NCBI GenBank assembly: GCA_040506775.1
Contig: JBEVWC010000031.1
Location: forward strand, 59,968-123,967
DNA: 64,000 nucleotides
Direction: 5' to 3'
Origin: Thiodiazotropha sp040506775
GTDB taxonomy: Bacteria > Pseudomonadota > Gammaproteobacteria > Chromatiales > Chromatiaceae
The position numbers and the translations under genes were made by a program. This document shows positions 8,875 to 16,318 of the stretch, piece after piece (position 1 is the first letter of the stretch; each line of letters starts with the position of its first letter). Under the pieces are notes generated by a model. That model made no database searches and had not been told where the DNA came from. It saw nothing but the letters and a program-made list of their open reading frames with translations.

Positions 8875-9780
8875 ATGTTCAAACGCAGTATAAAAATTCT
8901 TGTCCTTGTTACCCTGATGTGTGCACTCGTCCATCCAGGCTGGGCTGACAACCCGCCAATCGAGCCCGAACCGGTTATCGTAGGAGCAAGCATGGAATCG
9001 CTCTATGAAGCGAATCGGGTCGATGTTCAAATCGTGTTCGAGTTTATCTACAACGAAATGCTCAAGGATACGGGGCAGACTTTCGATATCAACCTGTTTG
9101 ATAACAATGCAATCCTCGAGAATGAGTTTCGCGAGGGTAACATCCAGATTATTTTCATCGACAGCACCAAGATTCTTGAACTGGATTCCCTGATACATCC
9201 CACAGCCCGCTACGTGGTGCAATACGGTGACTCCCTGAAGCAACGCTTCCTCCTGCTGGTCAAGAAGGATGACCCACGCAGGAAACTTTCCGAATTCCGC
9301 AACGGCAAACTGGCCACCTGCATCGGGCACCTCATCGGCAAGCGCTATCTGGATGTTTTGCTCATGCAAACGGGGCTGCCGCCTACCGACAGGTTCTTTG
9401 AAGAGATCAGTGTAAAACAGGATGTCAATGCGACGATTGTCGACCTCTATTTTGGAAGAGTCGACATGGCATTGCTGCCCGAATATGGCATGGCGCTGGC
9501 ACGCGAATTGAATCCACAAATCGATGAAGAGCTGAAAATCATGTCTTCATCCGAGCCACTCATCTACCAGGCGGTAGGCTTCAGATACGACCTGTCCGAG
9601 AAGGTTATCGATCCTATTGAAACACGCCTTTTGAACAAAGAACCTACGAAAAGGCTGAAGAAGGTATTCAGTATTGCCAATATCAGCACATTCTACCGTC
9701 TCACCGAGGACGTGCTGAAAGAGACACGCGCCCTGAATGAAAAATATTATCAATTACTGGAACAGCAGCAAAAACCCTGA
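8875..9780 (+). CDS. periplasmic substrate-binding protein, PhnD/TctC-like, tandem copy 1
   Basis: About 301 residues with a signal peptide (KILVLVTLMCALVHPGWA-DN). The mature protein looks like a type 2 periplasmic binding domain of the PhnD/SsuA/transferrin superfamily: GASMESLYEANRVD, IIFIDSTKILELD, a hinge around KRYLDVLLMQTGLP, and a second-domain signature DLYFGRVDMALLPEYG. The start used is ATG 8875, which puts the signal sequence at the N-terminus; an earlier in-frame codon at 8797 would add 26 unlikely residues. No ABC permease or ATPase lies nearby. The next gene is a close paralogue with the same motif order, so this is a tandem duplication. Ligand unknown. Confidence 0.8.
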   Translation: MFKRSIKILVLVTLMCALVHPGWADNPPIEPEPVIVGASMESLYEANRVDVQIVFEFIYNEMLKDTGQTFDINLFDNNAILENEFREGNIQIIFIDSTKILELDSLIHPTARYVVQYGDSLKQRFLLLVKKDDPRRKLSEFRNGKLATCIGHLIGKRYLDVLLMQTGLPPTDRFFEEISVKQDVNATIVDLYFGRVDMALLPEYGMALARELNPQIDEELKIMSSSEPLIYQAVGFRYDLSEKVIDPIETRLLNKEPTKRLKKVFSIANISTFYRLTEDVLKETRALNEKYYQLLEQQQKP

Positions 9781-10268
9781 TCCACCTGAACGGGAAAAAT
9801 CCCGTCAATCCATATTATTTTACAAACTTACTTTTGTGTCGGCGACACAACCATCTGCATGCGCAGAAGCGTAGAGGGTATTTGGACAGTGCGCCGTTCC
9901 TGACTGAGATGATCAATGAAAATCAGGAATGATAATCCTGGCGACTTGATTTAAAAAATCCGGCTTAAGAATTTGCTTCAGATTCAACTACCGGCCGAGA
10001 CCTTAAGCGCATCCATCAAGACCTCTCCAAGCGACTGTTAATACGAACAATACAGTCTCTCACTCAGACCCATTCGCAAACAGACCGGCGAATCAGGAGT
10101 TTCATCACTTTTTGTACACTTCCTTCATAAATAGACGATAATATTCTATAGGGCTTCACTTATTCACATTTCCAGATCAAACTGGCCAGGTGAAGGGTTG
10201 CCTGAAATGGCCACGATCATTTTTTATTCTTCACATGGATTTCGTGAAACAGCAGTTGGCAAAGCCCG
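9781..10268. other. intergenic region between the tandem binding-protein genes
   Basis: No convincing gene. Two small hairpins are visible. ACGGGA-AAAA-TCCCGT (9790-9805) lies just after the stop of the first copy and may be a weak 3' end structure, though no T-run follows. TTGTGTC-GGC-GACACAA (9834-9850) could be an operator or mRNA structure. The rest is AT-richer than its surroundings. The gap separates two copies of a duplicated gene, so the second copy probably has its own promoter; no promoter could be called with confidence. Confidence 0.4.
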
Positions 10269-11162
10269 ATGACCTGTCGCATCGTCTCACTGTTCATCAG
10301 CATGGCGCTGATGATCCTCCATCCCAGTCCCGCCTGGTCAGAAACTTCACCCATCGCATTACAAACGATCAGTATCGGTGCCAGTGTGGAATCGTCGTTT
10401 GAAGCCAATGAAGTAGAAGTCGAAATCATATTCTCATTCCTCTACAACGAGATGCTTAAGGATCTGAACCAGCCGATTGAAGTCAAGTTGTACGAGAACA
10501 ATTCCGAACTTGAACAAAGTTTCAGAGCAGGCGACATCCAGGCCATCTTCATCGACAGTACCAGAATTCTCGAATTGGACGACATCATTCACCCATCCGC
10601 CCGCTACGTGGTGCAGTTCGGCGATTCGTTGAAACAGCGTTTTGTACTACTGGCTCGAATGAATGACCCTCGGGAGGCGCTCACCGACTACCGCAATGGC
10701 AAGCTATCAACATGCATGGGGCACATGATCGGCAAACGCTACCTCGATGTGCTGCTGTTGCATTCAGGCCTCCCGGTGACTGATGAGTTCTTCCAGGAGA
10801 CCTTGACGATGAGGAACATCAACTCGACGATCATCGATCTGTTCTTCGGTAAGGTGGATATGGCGCTGGTGCCTGAATACGGCCTGACACTGGCCATTGA
10901 GCTTAACCCACAGATCGATAAGCAACTCAAGGTTCTTGCCCGGTCAGAACCCCTGATCTATCAGGCCATAGGCTTTCGCAATGATTTTCCACAGAAGAGC
11001 ATCGTGGCGATCGAAGATCGCTTCATCACCCAGGAACCCTCGAAGCGTCTGCGCCGGTTATTCGATCTAGTAAAAATAAACACCTACTACAGACTCACCG
11101 AAGAGGCGCTGAAGGAAACACGCGCTTTGAATGAGGAGTACTACCGTCTCATCAATAAATAG
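10269..11162 (+). CDS. periplasmic substrate-binding protein, PhnD/TctC-like, tandem copy 2
   Basis: A 297-residue paralogue of the preceding binding protein. A signal peptide (SLFISMALMILHPSPAWS) is followed by the same series of motifs: GASVESSFEANEVEVEIIF, IFIDSTRILELDDIIHPSA, QFGDSLKQRF, MIGKRYLDVLLLHSGLP, DLFFGKVDMALVPEYG, SEPLIYQAIGFR, and a C-terminal TEEALKETRALNEEYYRL. Most motifs differ from copy 1 by only a few residues, so the duplication is old enough for divergence but both copies are intact. The ribosome site before ATG 10269 is weak. It ends eight bases short of the convergent DUF2254 gene. No transport partner is present; a sensory role is possible but not shown. Confidence 0.8.
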   Translation: MTCRIVSLFISMALMILHPSPAWSETSPIALQTISIGASVESSFEANEVEVEIIFSFLYNEMLKDLNQPIEVKLYENNSELEQSFRAGDIQAIFIDSTRILELDDIIHPSARYVVQFGDSLKQRFVLLARMNDPREALTDYRNGKLSTCMGHMIGKRYLDVLLLHSGLPVTDEFFQETLTMRNINSTIIDLFFGKVDMALVPEYGLTLAIELNPQIDKQLKVLARSEPLIYQAIGFRNDFPQKSIVAIEDRFITQEPSKRLRRLFDLVKINTYYRLTEEALKETRALNEEYYRLINK

Positions 11163-11169
11163 TGTTGCC

Positions 11170-12501
11170 TCATTGAACCCGCTTTCGCGAGCCGGTCGCC
11201 AGCGTGATTTGTATTCGAGCGTAGTGCGCCTTGACCGACTGCCTGTCATAGTCAGACATTTCCAGTTGCCCGATCGCGGCCCATATCAGATCCGCGTGTT
11301 GCGCGATATCCCTGAGCCGGTCCGGACGTAATGTCAACTCGGACAACCTGCACAGGGATTTCATCAATGCCACAGACACAGACAATTCACTACCCGCATG
11401 CCGCCGCAAGGGGACGTAAATCGTGTCCATCAAACCCTTGAATCGGGTAATGCGGGCGATCACCCGGGGCGTCTGCTCCTGATCCAGAAACACGCATCCC
11501 GGCAGATTGCTGTCCACGATATGACCCAGCGCCAGGGTAAACCAGTCGATACAGGTGATCGCGGTCCCTGGATCGTTGATACCTGGCGACAGGGCACGCG
11601 CCGCCAGTTGATTGATCTGCGTAATCGGGTATTCGGGATCCTGAACCGGCGTACGCATCGGCCCCGTGAATACATGGGCGTTCAATTCATCCACTGCGGA
11701 TTCGTCAGGACAACGGCCTGCAGGATGAAACACCTTGAACAGGGTAAGCCGGTTGAGTATGAAATCTCCGGCACGCACGCGCACTTCGAGCAAGCAGTCA
11801 TTCTGCCGACACCATTCGCATAAACCCGGATAGTTCACCGACTGGACATAACCCTGCCGGTTCGCTGCAACGGAGACCTGCTCACAAGACCTTGCCCTGC
11901 GCCGCCATTCCAGGGTTGATTCGGATCTCGTCACATCCGCGCACTCCTGCACCATGCCACTCAATCCCTCATCCAGATGTGTACCCAGACGATGGATGAT
12001 GGCATCCGCCTGAAGTTCGGTAGCGGTTTGATGAATAAACCGGATAAAACCGACCAGGGCAACAAAAGCCAATCCCAACGCAACGATCAACGTCACCTGC
12101 AACTGATCATCGGCGCGCAATCCGGTCAATACGATCAGTGAGTAGACATAGGTCGCGAGAAACAGGCCCAGCGAAACTTTGCTGGTTTTGTTCTCCAGGA
12201 AATTTCGCAGGATCTTGGGGCCGTACTGCCCGGAGGTCAGGGTCAGCGCCACCATCGTCACTGAGAAAGCCACGCCACCGACACTGATGATCGAGGCTGC
12301 AATCACCCCCAGAATCTGCCTGACCGATTCCAGATCATTTCCCAGAGAACGAATCACGGGAAATGCGCTGTTCAGCTGACGATCAAACCACAGGAGGGCC
12401 ACGGCGAGCAGAGCGCCAAGACCGCTCAGTCCCAGTGGGATCAACCAGATGCTGGTATCCAGTTTATCGCGCAGATAGGAAAGCCGGGCACGTATGAACA
12501 T
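11170..12501 (-). CDS. DUF2254 family membrane protein
   Basis: A 443-residue protein with four hydrophobic segments in its first ~170 residues (SIWLIPLGLSGLGALLAVAL, LGVIAASIISVGGVAFSVT, LGLFLATYVYSLIVL, VTLIVALGLAFVALVG). A soluble half follows, with REVGDF-type spacing and the conserved ARALSPGINDPGTA and CIDW segments. That arrangement fits the DUF2254 predicted membrane proteins, whose function is unknown. Transcription converges on the second binding-protein gene, seven bases away. Upstream lies a long palindromic repeat (12560-12643) and then the DRSHQS-repeat secreted protein on the same strand. Confidence 0.88.
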   Translation of the reverse strand: MFIRARLSYLRDKLDTSIWLIPLGLSGLGALLAVALLWFDRQLNSAFPVIRSLGNDLESVRQILGVIAASIISVGGVAFSVTMVALTLTSGQYGPKILRNFLENKTSKVSLGLFLATYVYSLIVLTGLRADDQLQVTLIVALGLAFVALVGFIRFIHQTATELQADAIIHRLGTHLDEGLSGMVQECADVTRSESTLEWRRRARSCEQVSVAANRQGYVQSVNYPGLCEWCRQNDCLLEVRVRAGDFILNRLTLFKVFHPAGRCPDESAVDELNAHVFTGPMRTPVQDPEYPITQINQLAARALSPGINDPGTAITCIDWFTLALGHIVDSNLPGCVFLDQEQTPRVIARITRFKGLMDTIYVPLRRHAGSELSVSVALMKSLCRLSELTLRPDRLRDIAQHADLIWAAIGQLEMSDYDRQSVKAHYARIQITLATGSRKRVQ

Positions 12502-12559
12502 ATTGATCTGTCACCCCATCTTCACTGGCAGATTGTTGCAATTCCACCCAGGTGTGCGT

Positions 12560-12643
12560 GTAGGCCGGGTTAGCGAAGCGTAACCCGACACCACGAACCG
12601 GAGCGCACTAACTGTCGGGTTACGCTTCGCTAACCCGACCTAC
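12560..12643. repeat. long inverted repeat, GTCGGGTTA / TAACCCGAC family, copy 1
   Basis: Two ~30-base arms (12560-12589 and 12614-12643) are near-perfect reverse complements, differing by one base (GGCCGGG versus GGTCGGG). Each arm is itself palindromic around GGGTTAGCGAAGCG / CGCTTCGCTAACCC. The same unit recurs at 44523-44608 (again as a pair of arms) and as a single arm at 60699-60728. This is a dispersed intergenic repeat of the kind found in many proteobacteria, possibly REP/MITE-like. Confidence 0.85.
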
Positions 12644-12649
12644 GGATGG

Positions 12650-13663
12650 CTACCATGAGGATTGGGGATAGGTCTCCAGTTGCTCGTAATATTCACCCTG
12701 CTCATTGTTGATATTAGGATCATAGAGAGGATCGTTACTGCGCACCGACATGGACGGATCATTCGGATTCACATAGTTGTAATCGTAGTAACCATCCGCT
12801 TCGTAGCGTTCACCCGTGTTGGGATTGATCAATTGCTGGCGGTCATGAATGGAATCGATCGTTTGTGACTGCATCCTGTCAGAGGCAGCACTCCTGTCCA
12901 TATAGGACTGATGACTCCTGTCGGAGGCCGCGCTCCTCTCCATGAAGGATTGATGACTCCTGTCAAGCGCATCCATGTTGTTCTGATGGATCTGCTGCTG
13001 CGTGGTGTAGAAGGCATTTTCCCGGGCACTCAGGTCGCCTTCAAAATTAACCGTGGCGTTATTGGCGTACTGTACCCATTGAGGGTCGTAACGATAGGAG
13101 TTGATGAAACGAATCAACTCCTGACGCATGACCCCTGGATCCTGAACCAGCCCACTTGGTGCTGAGATAGCATAACCATCCACCAGGGTTATCGGCGCTC
13201 TGTTGTTCGGAACATGCAGGATAACGATCGCCGAGACACTGGTCTCATTCTTTTCCGGGTCGGTGATCTCGAAGGCATAGGTATAGACCTGTTCTCCACG
13301 CAGATAGAGTAGCGGGGCGTCCCGCTGCAGCCGGGCGTTGCTTACTTCCGGCAGCCGGTACTGATTGACCACCTCGATCCGGGAAGTAGTCCTGGCCTGC
13401 TGGATCAGGTTCTCGTAGAGCTGCTGCGGATCCAGGTACCCCTGCTGTACTCCGGATGACGTCATGTGATAAACGACACCCTGGGGTCCCTGACAGAACG
13501 CTGTCGGGGTGTCCGGTATGGAGACCGGACAGCGCATCCCTGCAGGCACATCGATATAAGCGGACACTGAGCCATTGTCCGTCAGAGGGATACTTGAGTA
13601 CTGGCCTGCCTGGACAGATCCAGTCAGGAGCAGGCATGCAATCAGACAATAGCGACAGGTCAT
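12650..13663 (-). CDS. secreted protein of unknown function with DRSHQS tandem repeat
   Basis: About 337 residues. The start at 13663 is supported by GAAGGA six bases upstream and gives a signal peptide (MTCRYCLIACLLLTGSVQAG). I do not recognise the family for the first ~220 residues, which contain PVSIPDTPTAFCQGPQG and an ELIRFINSYRYDPQWVQYA segment. Then comes a ~14-residue tandem unit, DRSHQSFMERSAAS / DRSHQSYMDRSAAS / DRMQSQTID, followed by a Tyr-, Asn- and Asp-rich tail. The repeat is also visible at DNA level near 12880-12965 on the plus strand. Extracellular or periplasmic location is inferred from the signal only. Upstream neighbour is a divergent peptidase. Confidence 0.7.
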   Translation of the reverse strand: MTCRYCLIACLLLTGSVQAGQYSSIPLTDNGSVSAYIDVPAGMRCPVSIPDTPTAFCQGPQGVVYHMTSSGVQQGYLDPQQLYENLIQQARTTSRIEVVNQYRLPEVSNARLQRDAPLLYLRGEQVYTYAFEITDPEKNETSVSAIVILHVPNNRAPITLVDGYAISAPSGLVQDPGVMRQELIRFINSYRYDPQWVQYANNATVNFEGDLSARENAFYTTQQQIHQNNMDALDRSHQSFMERSAASDRSHQSYMDRSAASDRMQSQTIDSIHDRQQLINPNTGERYEADGYYDYNYVNPNDPSMSVRSNDPLYDPNINNEQGEYYEQLETYPQSSW

Positions 13664-13878
13664 ATCAATTCCTTCATCCACAGGCCATGGATCGGTCTCA
13701 GTTTCAAATTCTAATCAGTTTAGCAGCCAAACAAGCCATTCACCCGTTTCGCCAAACCCTGACAGTAGTGTGTCATTAGACCAAACACGGCCATAGTCCG
13801 GCACTCTGCCATCTAGCCAAAAGCCTGCACTCTGGTTAGAGTCGGGTTCTGATCACTTAACCGCTCAGGGTGCCGCCC

Positions 13879-14934
13879 ATGCAACAGCGTGAGAGCTTCA
13901 TAGATCTGCTCAAATCACTCATCCGTCAACCCAGTGTAGTCGGCGCCGAACATGCCTTCTTCCGGGTACTGCAACGGGAACTCGAAGAGCGCGGCGCCCA
14001 GGTCACCTGGTATGAAGGCTTACTGGTCGCCCAGGGTGATCGCCCGGACTCCGCCATGTTTTCCGCTCACATAGACCGCCACGGACTGATCTGCACCGGC
14101 CCCAATGAGTTCCAGTACGCCGCCTTCGTGACCGGTCACCGCTCCGACCTGCTGGGCAATTCCGTGTCCGAAAAACTCATGAAAAAGATCGTTGACCGCT
14201 TTCAGTCCATCCCGGTGATGGCCTACGAACCCTGGTCCGGCGCCTACCGGGGCAACGGCATGATCACCGGCGCTTATGTGTGCGAGTATCGCAACAACCT
14301 GATTTTCGAGGTTTCCGGACTGGAGCACCTGGTGGCCGGCACGCCGGTCGCCTTCACAGACCGCCTGACCGCGCAGGAGGGTCTGTTGAGCGGCCAACTC
14401 GACAATGTCCTGAGCGCGGCTCACCTGGTTCACCTGTTTTCCCTCGGTTTCCAGGGTACCGCCTTCTTTACCGCCCAGGAGGAGTCCGGCAGCAGTTGGC
14501 GCTACCTGCTGGAGTGGTTCCGGCGTTTTAACGGCGCCACCGAACGGCTGATCGTGGTCGACACCAGTCCCTTTCCCGACCGCACCAGCGCCGACCTGCA
14601 GCAGGTGGTTTTACGCCATCGGGATGCGAACGCCGACTTCAATCAACAGACCACGCAGCACCTGGAAGAGTTGTGCAACGAACACGGCATCAGCCACAGC
14701 TTCAAGGACAGCTATATCGACGAACAGAATCGTCAGGCCATTGCTGCGGGCAACGAACCTCAATCGGTCGGCAGCACCGAACTCGGTCGCATCATTGCCG
14801 CTTCCAACGGCTTCGTTCAAGGAACCACCCTGCAGATCCCCACCACCGGCTACCACACCATGGCTGAAACCTCATCCTTCGAGGCCAGTGACGCGTTCAG
14901 CGAATTACTGCTGGCGATTGCGCAGGCGGGGTAA
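13879..14934 (+). CDS. M42/M20-like zinc aminopeptidase family protein
   Basis: About 351 residues. The order of motifs fits the clan of co-catalytic zinc peptidases: FSAHIDRHGLI (first metal His/Asp), GQLDNVLSAAHLV (bridging Asp), FTAQEESGSS (catalytic Glu pair), VVDTSPFPD (metal Asp) and GYHTMAETSSFEAS near the C-terminus (metal His). It is a cytoplasmic enzyme with no signal peptide. ATG 13879 is preferred over GTG 13870; CAGGGTG lies upstream. The specific peptide substrate is unknown. It stands 58 bases before an old yellow enzyme gene on the same strand, so the two may share a transcript. Confidence 0.82.
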   Translation: MQQRESFIDLLKSLIRQPSVVGAEHAFFRVLQRELEERGAQVTWYEGLLVAQGDRPDSAMFSAHIDRHGLICTGPNEFQYAAFVTGHRSDLLGNSVSEKLMKKIVDRFQSIPVMAYEPWSGAYRGNGMITGAYVCEYRNNLIFEVSGLEHLVAGTPVAFTDRLTAQEGLLSGQLDNVLSAAHLVHLFSLGFQGTAFFTAQEESGSSWRYLLEWFRRFNGATERLIVVDTSPFPDRTSADLQQVVLRHRDANADFNQQTTQHLEELCNEHGISHSFKDSYIDEQNRQAIAAGNEPQSVGSTELGRIIAASNGFVQGTTLQIPTTGYHTMAETSSFEASDAFSELLLAIAQAG

Positions 14935-14992
14935 TGCATGCCTATGCGCGATCACTGATGCCTGCCGCACTGCTTGTTTTGGAGTTGAAACC

Positions 14993-16087
14993 ATGAGCCT
15001 GCTGTTTACGCCCTACACCCTTGGCCATCAACAACTGGATAACCGCATCGTGATTGCCCCCATGTGTCAATATTCAGCGCAACAGGGTGAGGCGAGTGAC
15101 TGGCATCTGATGCATCTCGGCCAACTCGCCCAGTCGGGTGCAGGACTATTGATCATTGAGGCGACATCAGTCACACCGGAAGGACGCATTTCCCCCCGCG
15201 ATCTGGGGCTCTGGTCCGATACCACCGAAGCGGCCCTGAGACGGGTCATCGAAAGTGTGCGCGCCTGGTCGGACATGCCACTTGGTATTCAGCTCGCTCA
15301 CGCAGGCCGCAAAGGTTCCTGTGCGGTTCCCTGGGCGGGTGGGTCACAGCTTTCATTGGCAGACGGTGGCTGGCAGAATCTGGCGCCCTCAGCAATACCC
15401 TGGTCCAGCCAGCAGCGAGCACCGACGCAACTGGATACGGCAGGTATGACCCGCATCCGTCAGGCGTTCGTGGATGCGGCATTGCGCGTTCAGCGCTTAG
15501 GCATGGGTCTGATTGAACTCCACGCGGCGCACGGCTATCTGCTGCACCAGTTTCTTTCGCCGCTTTCAAACAGGAGGACAGACCTTTATGGCGGCTCACT
15601 CGAGAACCGCATGCGTTATCCTCTGGAGGTGTTCGAAGCCGTGCGCCAGTCGATCCCAGGAGAGATCAGCGTGGGCGTGAGAATTTCAGCCAGCGACTGG
15701 GTCGATGGGGGTTGGGATATCGAACAAAGCCTGGCATTGGCGGATGCCCTCAAACAACGGGGCTGTGATTTCATACATGTCTCAAGCGGCGGTCTCTCCC
15801 CTCTGCAACAGATTCCTGCATCACCGGGGTTCCAGGTACCCTTCGCCGAGCGTATCCGCCGAGAGAGCGGCCTGCCGACCATAGCCGTAGGTCTGATCAC
15901 AGAACCACGCCAGGCGGAAGCGATCATCTCGGACGGCCATGCTGACCTGGTAGCACTGGCCCGGGGCATGCTCTACAACCCTCACTGGCCCTGGCATGCC
16001 GCCGCCGAGCTTGGCGCTCAAATCAAGGCGCCTCCCCAGTATTGGCGTTCCGCACCTGCCGGTATCGAATCACCCTTCAAACCATAA
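14993..16087 (+). CDS. NADH:flavin oxidoreductase, YqjM/NamA-type old yellow enzyme
   Basis: A 364-residue FMN-dependent ene-reductase. The start ATG 14993 has GGAG eight bases upstream, although the frame is open further 5'. Family features: IAPMCQYSAQ with the redox-tuning Cys at ~25 typical of the YqjM class, QLAHAGRKGS, ELHAAHGYLLHQFLSPLSNRRTD with the substrate-binding His pair, and the phosphate-binding end AVGLITEPRQAEAII with LVALARGML. It would reduce activated C=C bonds with NAD(P)H in the cytoplasm, acting in detoxification or redox stress. It follows the M42-like peptidase by 58 bases. Confidence 0.92.
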   Translation: MSLLFTPYTLGHQQLDNRIVIAPMCQYSAQQGEASDWHLMHLGQLAQSGAGLLIIEATSVTPEGRISPRDLGLWSDTTEAALRRVIESVRAWSDMPLGIQLAHAGRKGSCAVPWAGGSQLSLADGGWQNLAPSAIPWSSQQRAPTQLDTAGMTRIRQAFVDAALRVQRLGMGLIELHAAHGYLLHQFLSPLSNRRTDLYGGSLENRMRYPLEVFEAVRQSIPGEISVGVRISASDWVDGGWDIEQSLALADALKQRGCDFIHVSSGGLSPLQQIPASPGFQVPFAERIRRESGLPTIAVGLITEPRQAEAIISDGHADLVALARGMLYNPHWPWHAAAELGAQIKAPPQYWRSAPAGIESPFKP

Positions 16088-16318
16088 CAGCCCGAACCCG
16101 ACATACCCTATTCGTGCGTATGCGACATCCCGCCGAGCGGTTTTACGCCACGCGCCGGCAGGCAACGATAGGCAGGATGTCTCAGCGGATCGAATGTGCA
16201 ACTCGGTCGGGTAATCTGTATTTTTCAATCACGCCCTACTGCTTCACCTCTCGTATCCTGGCATTCAGCGATTGAGAGGGTTATGATCCCTGGACTGACA
16301 AGCTTCGAGGGATCGATC

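Noticed and set aside
9834..9850. TTGTGTC-GGC-GACACAA hairpin as a terminator
   Set aside because: No T-run follows on either strand, so only a structural or operator role is possible.
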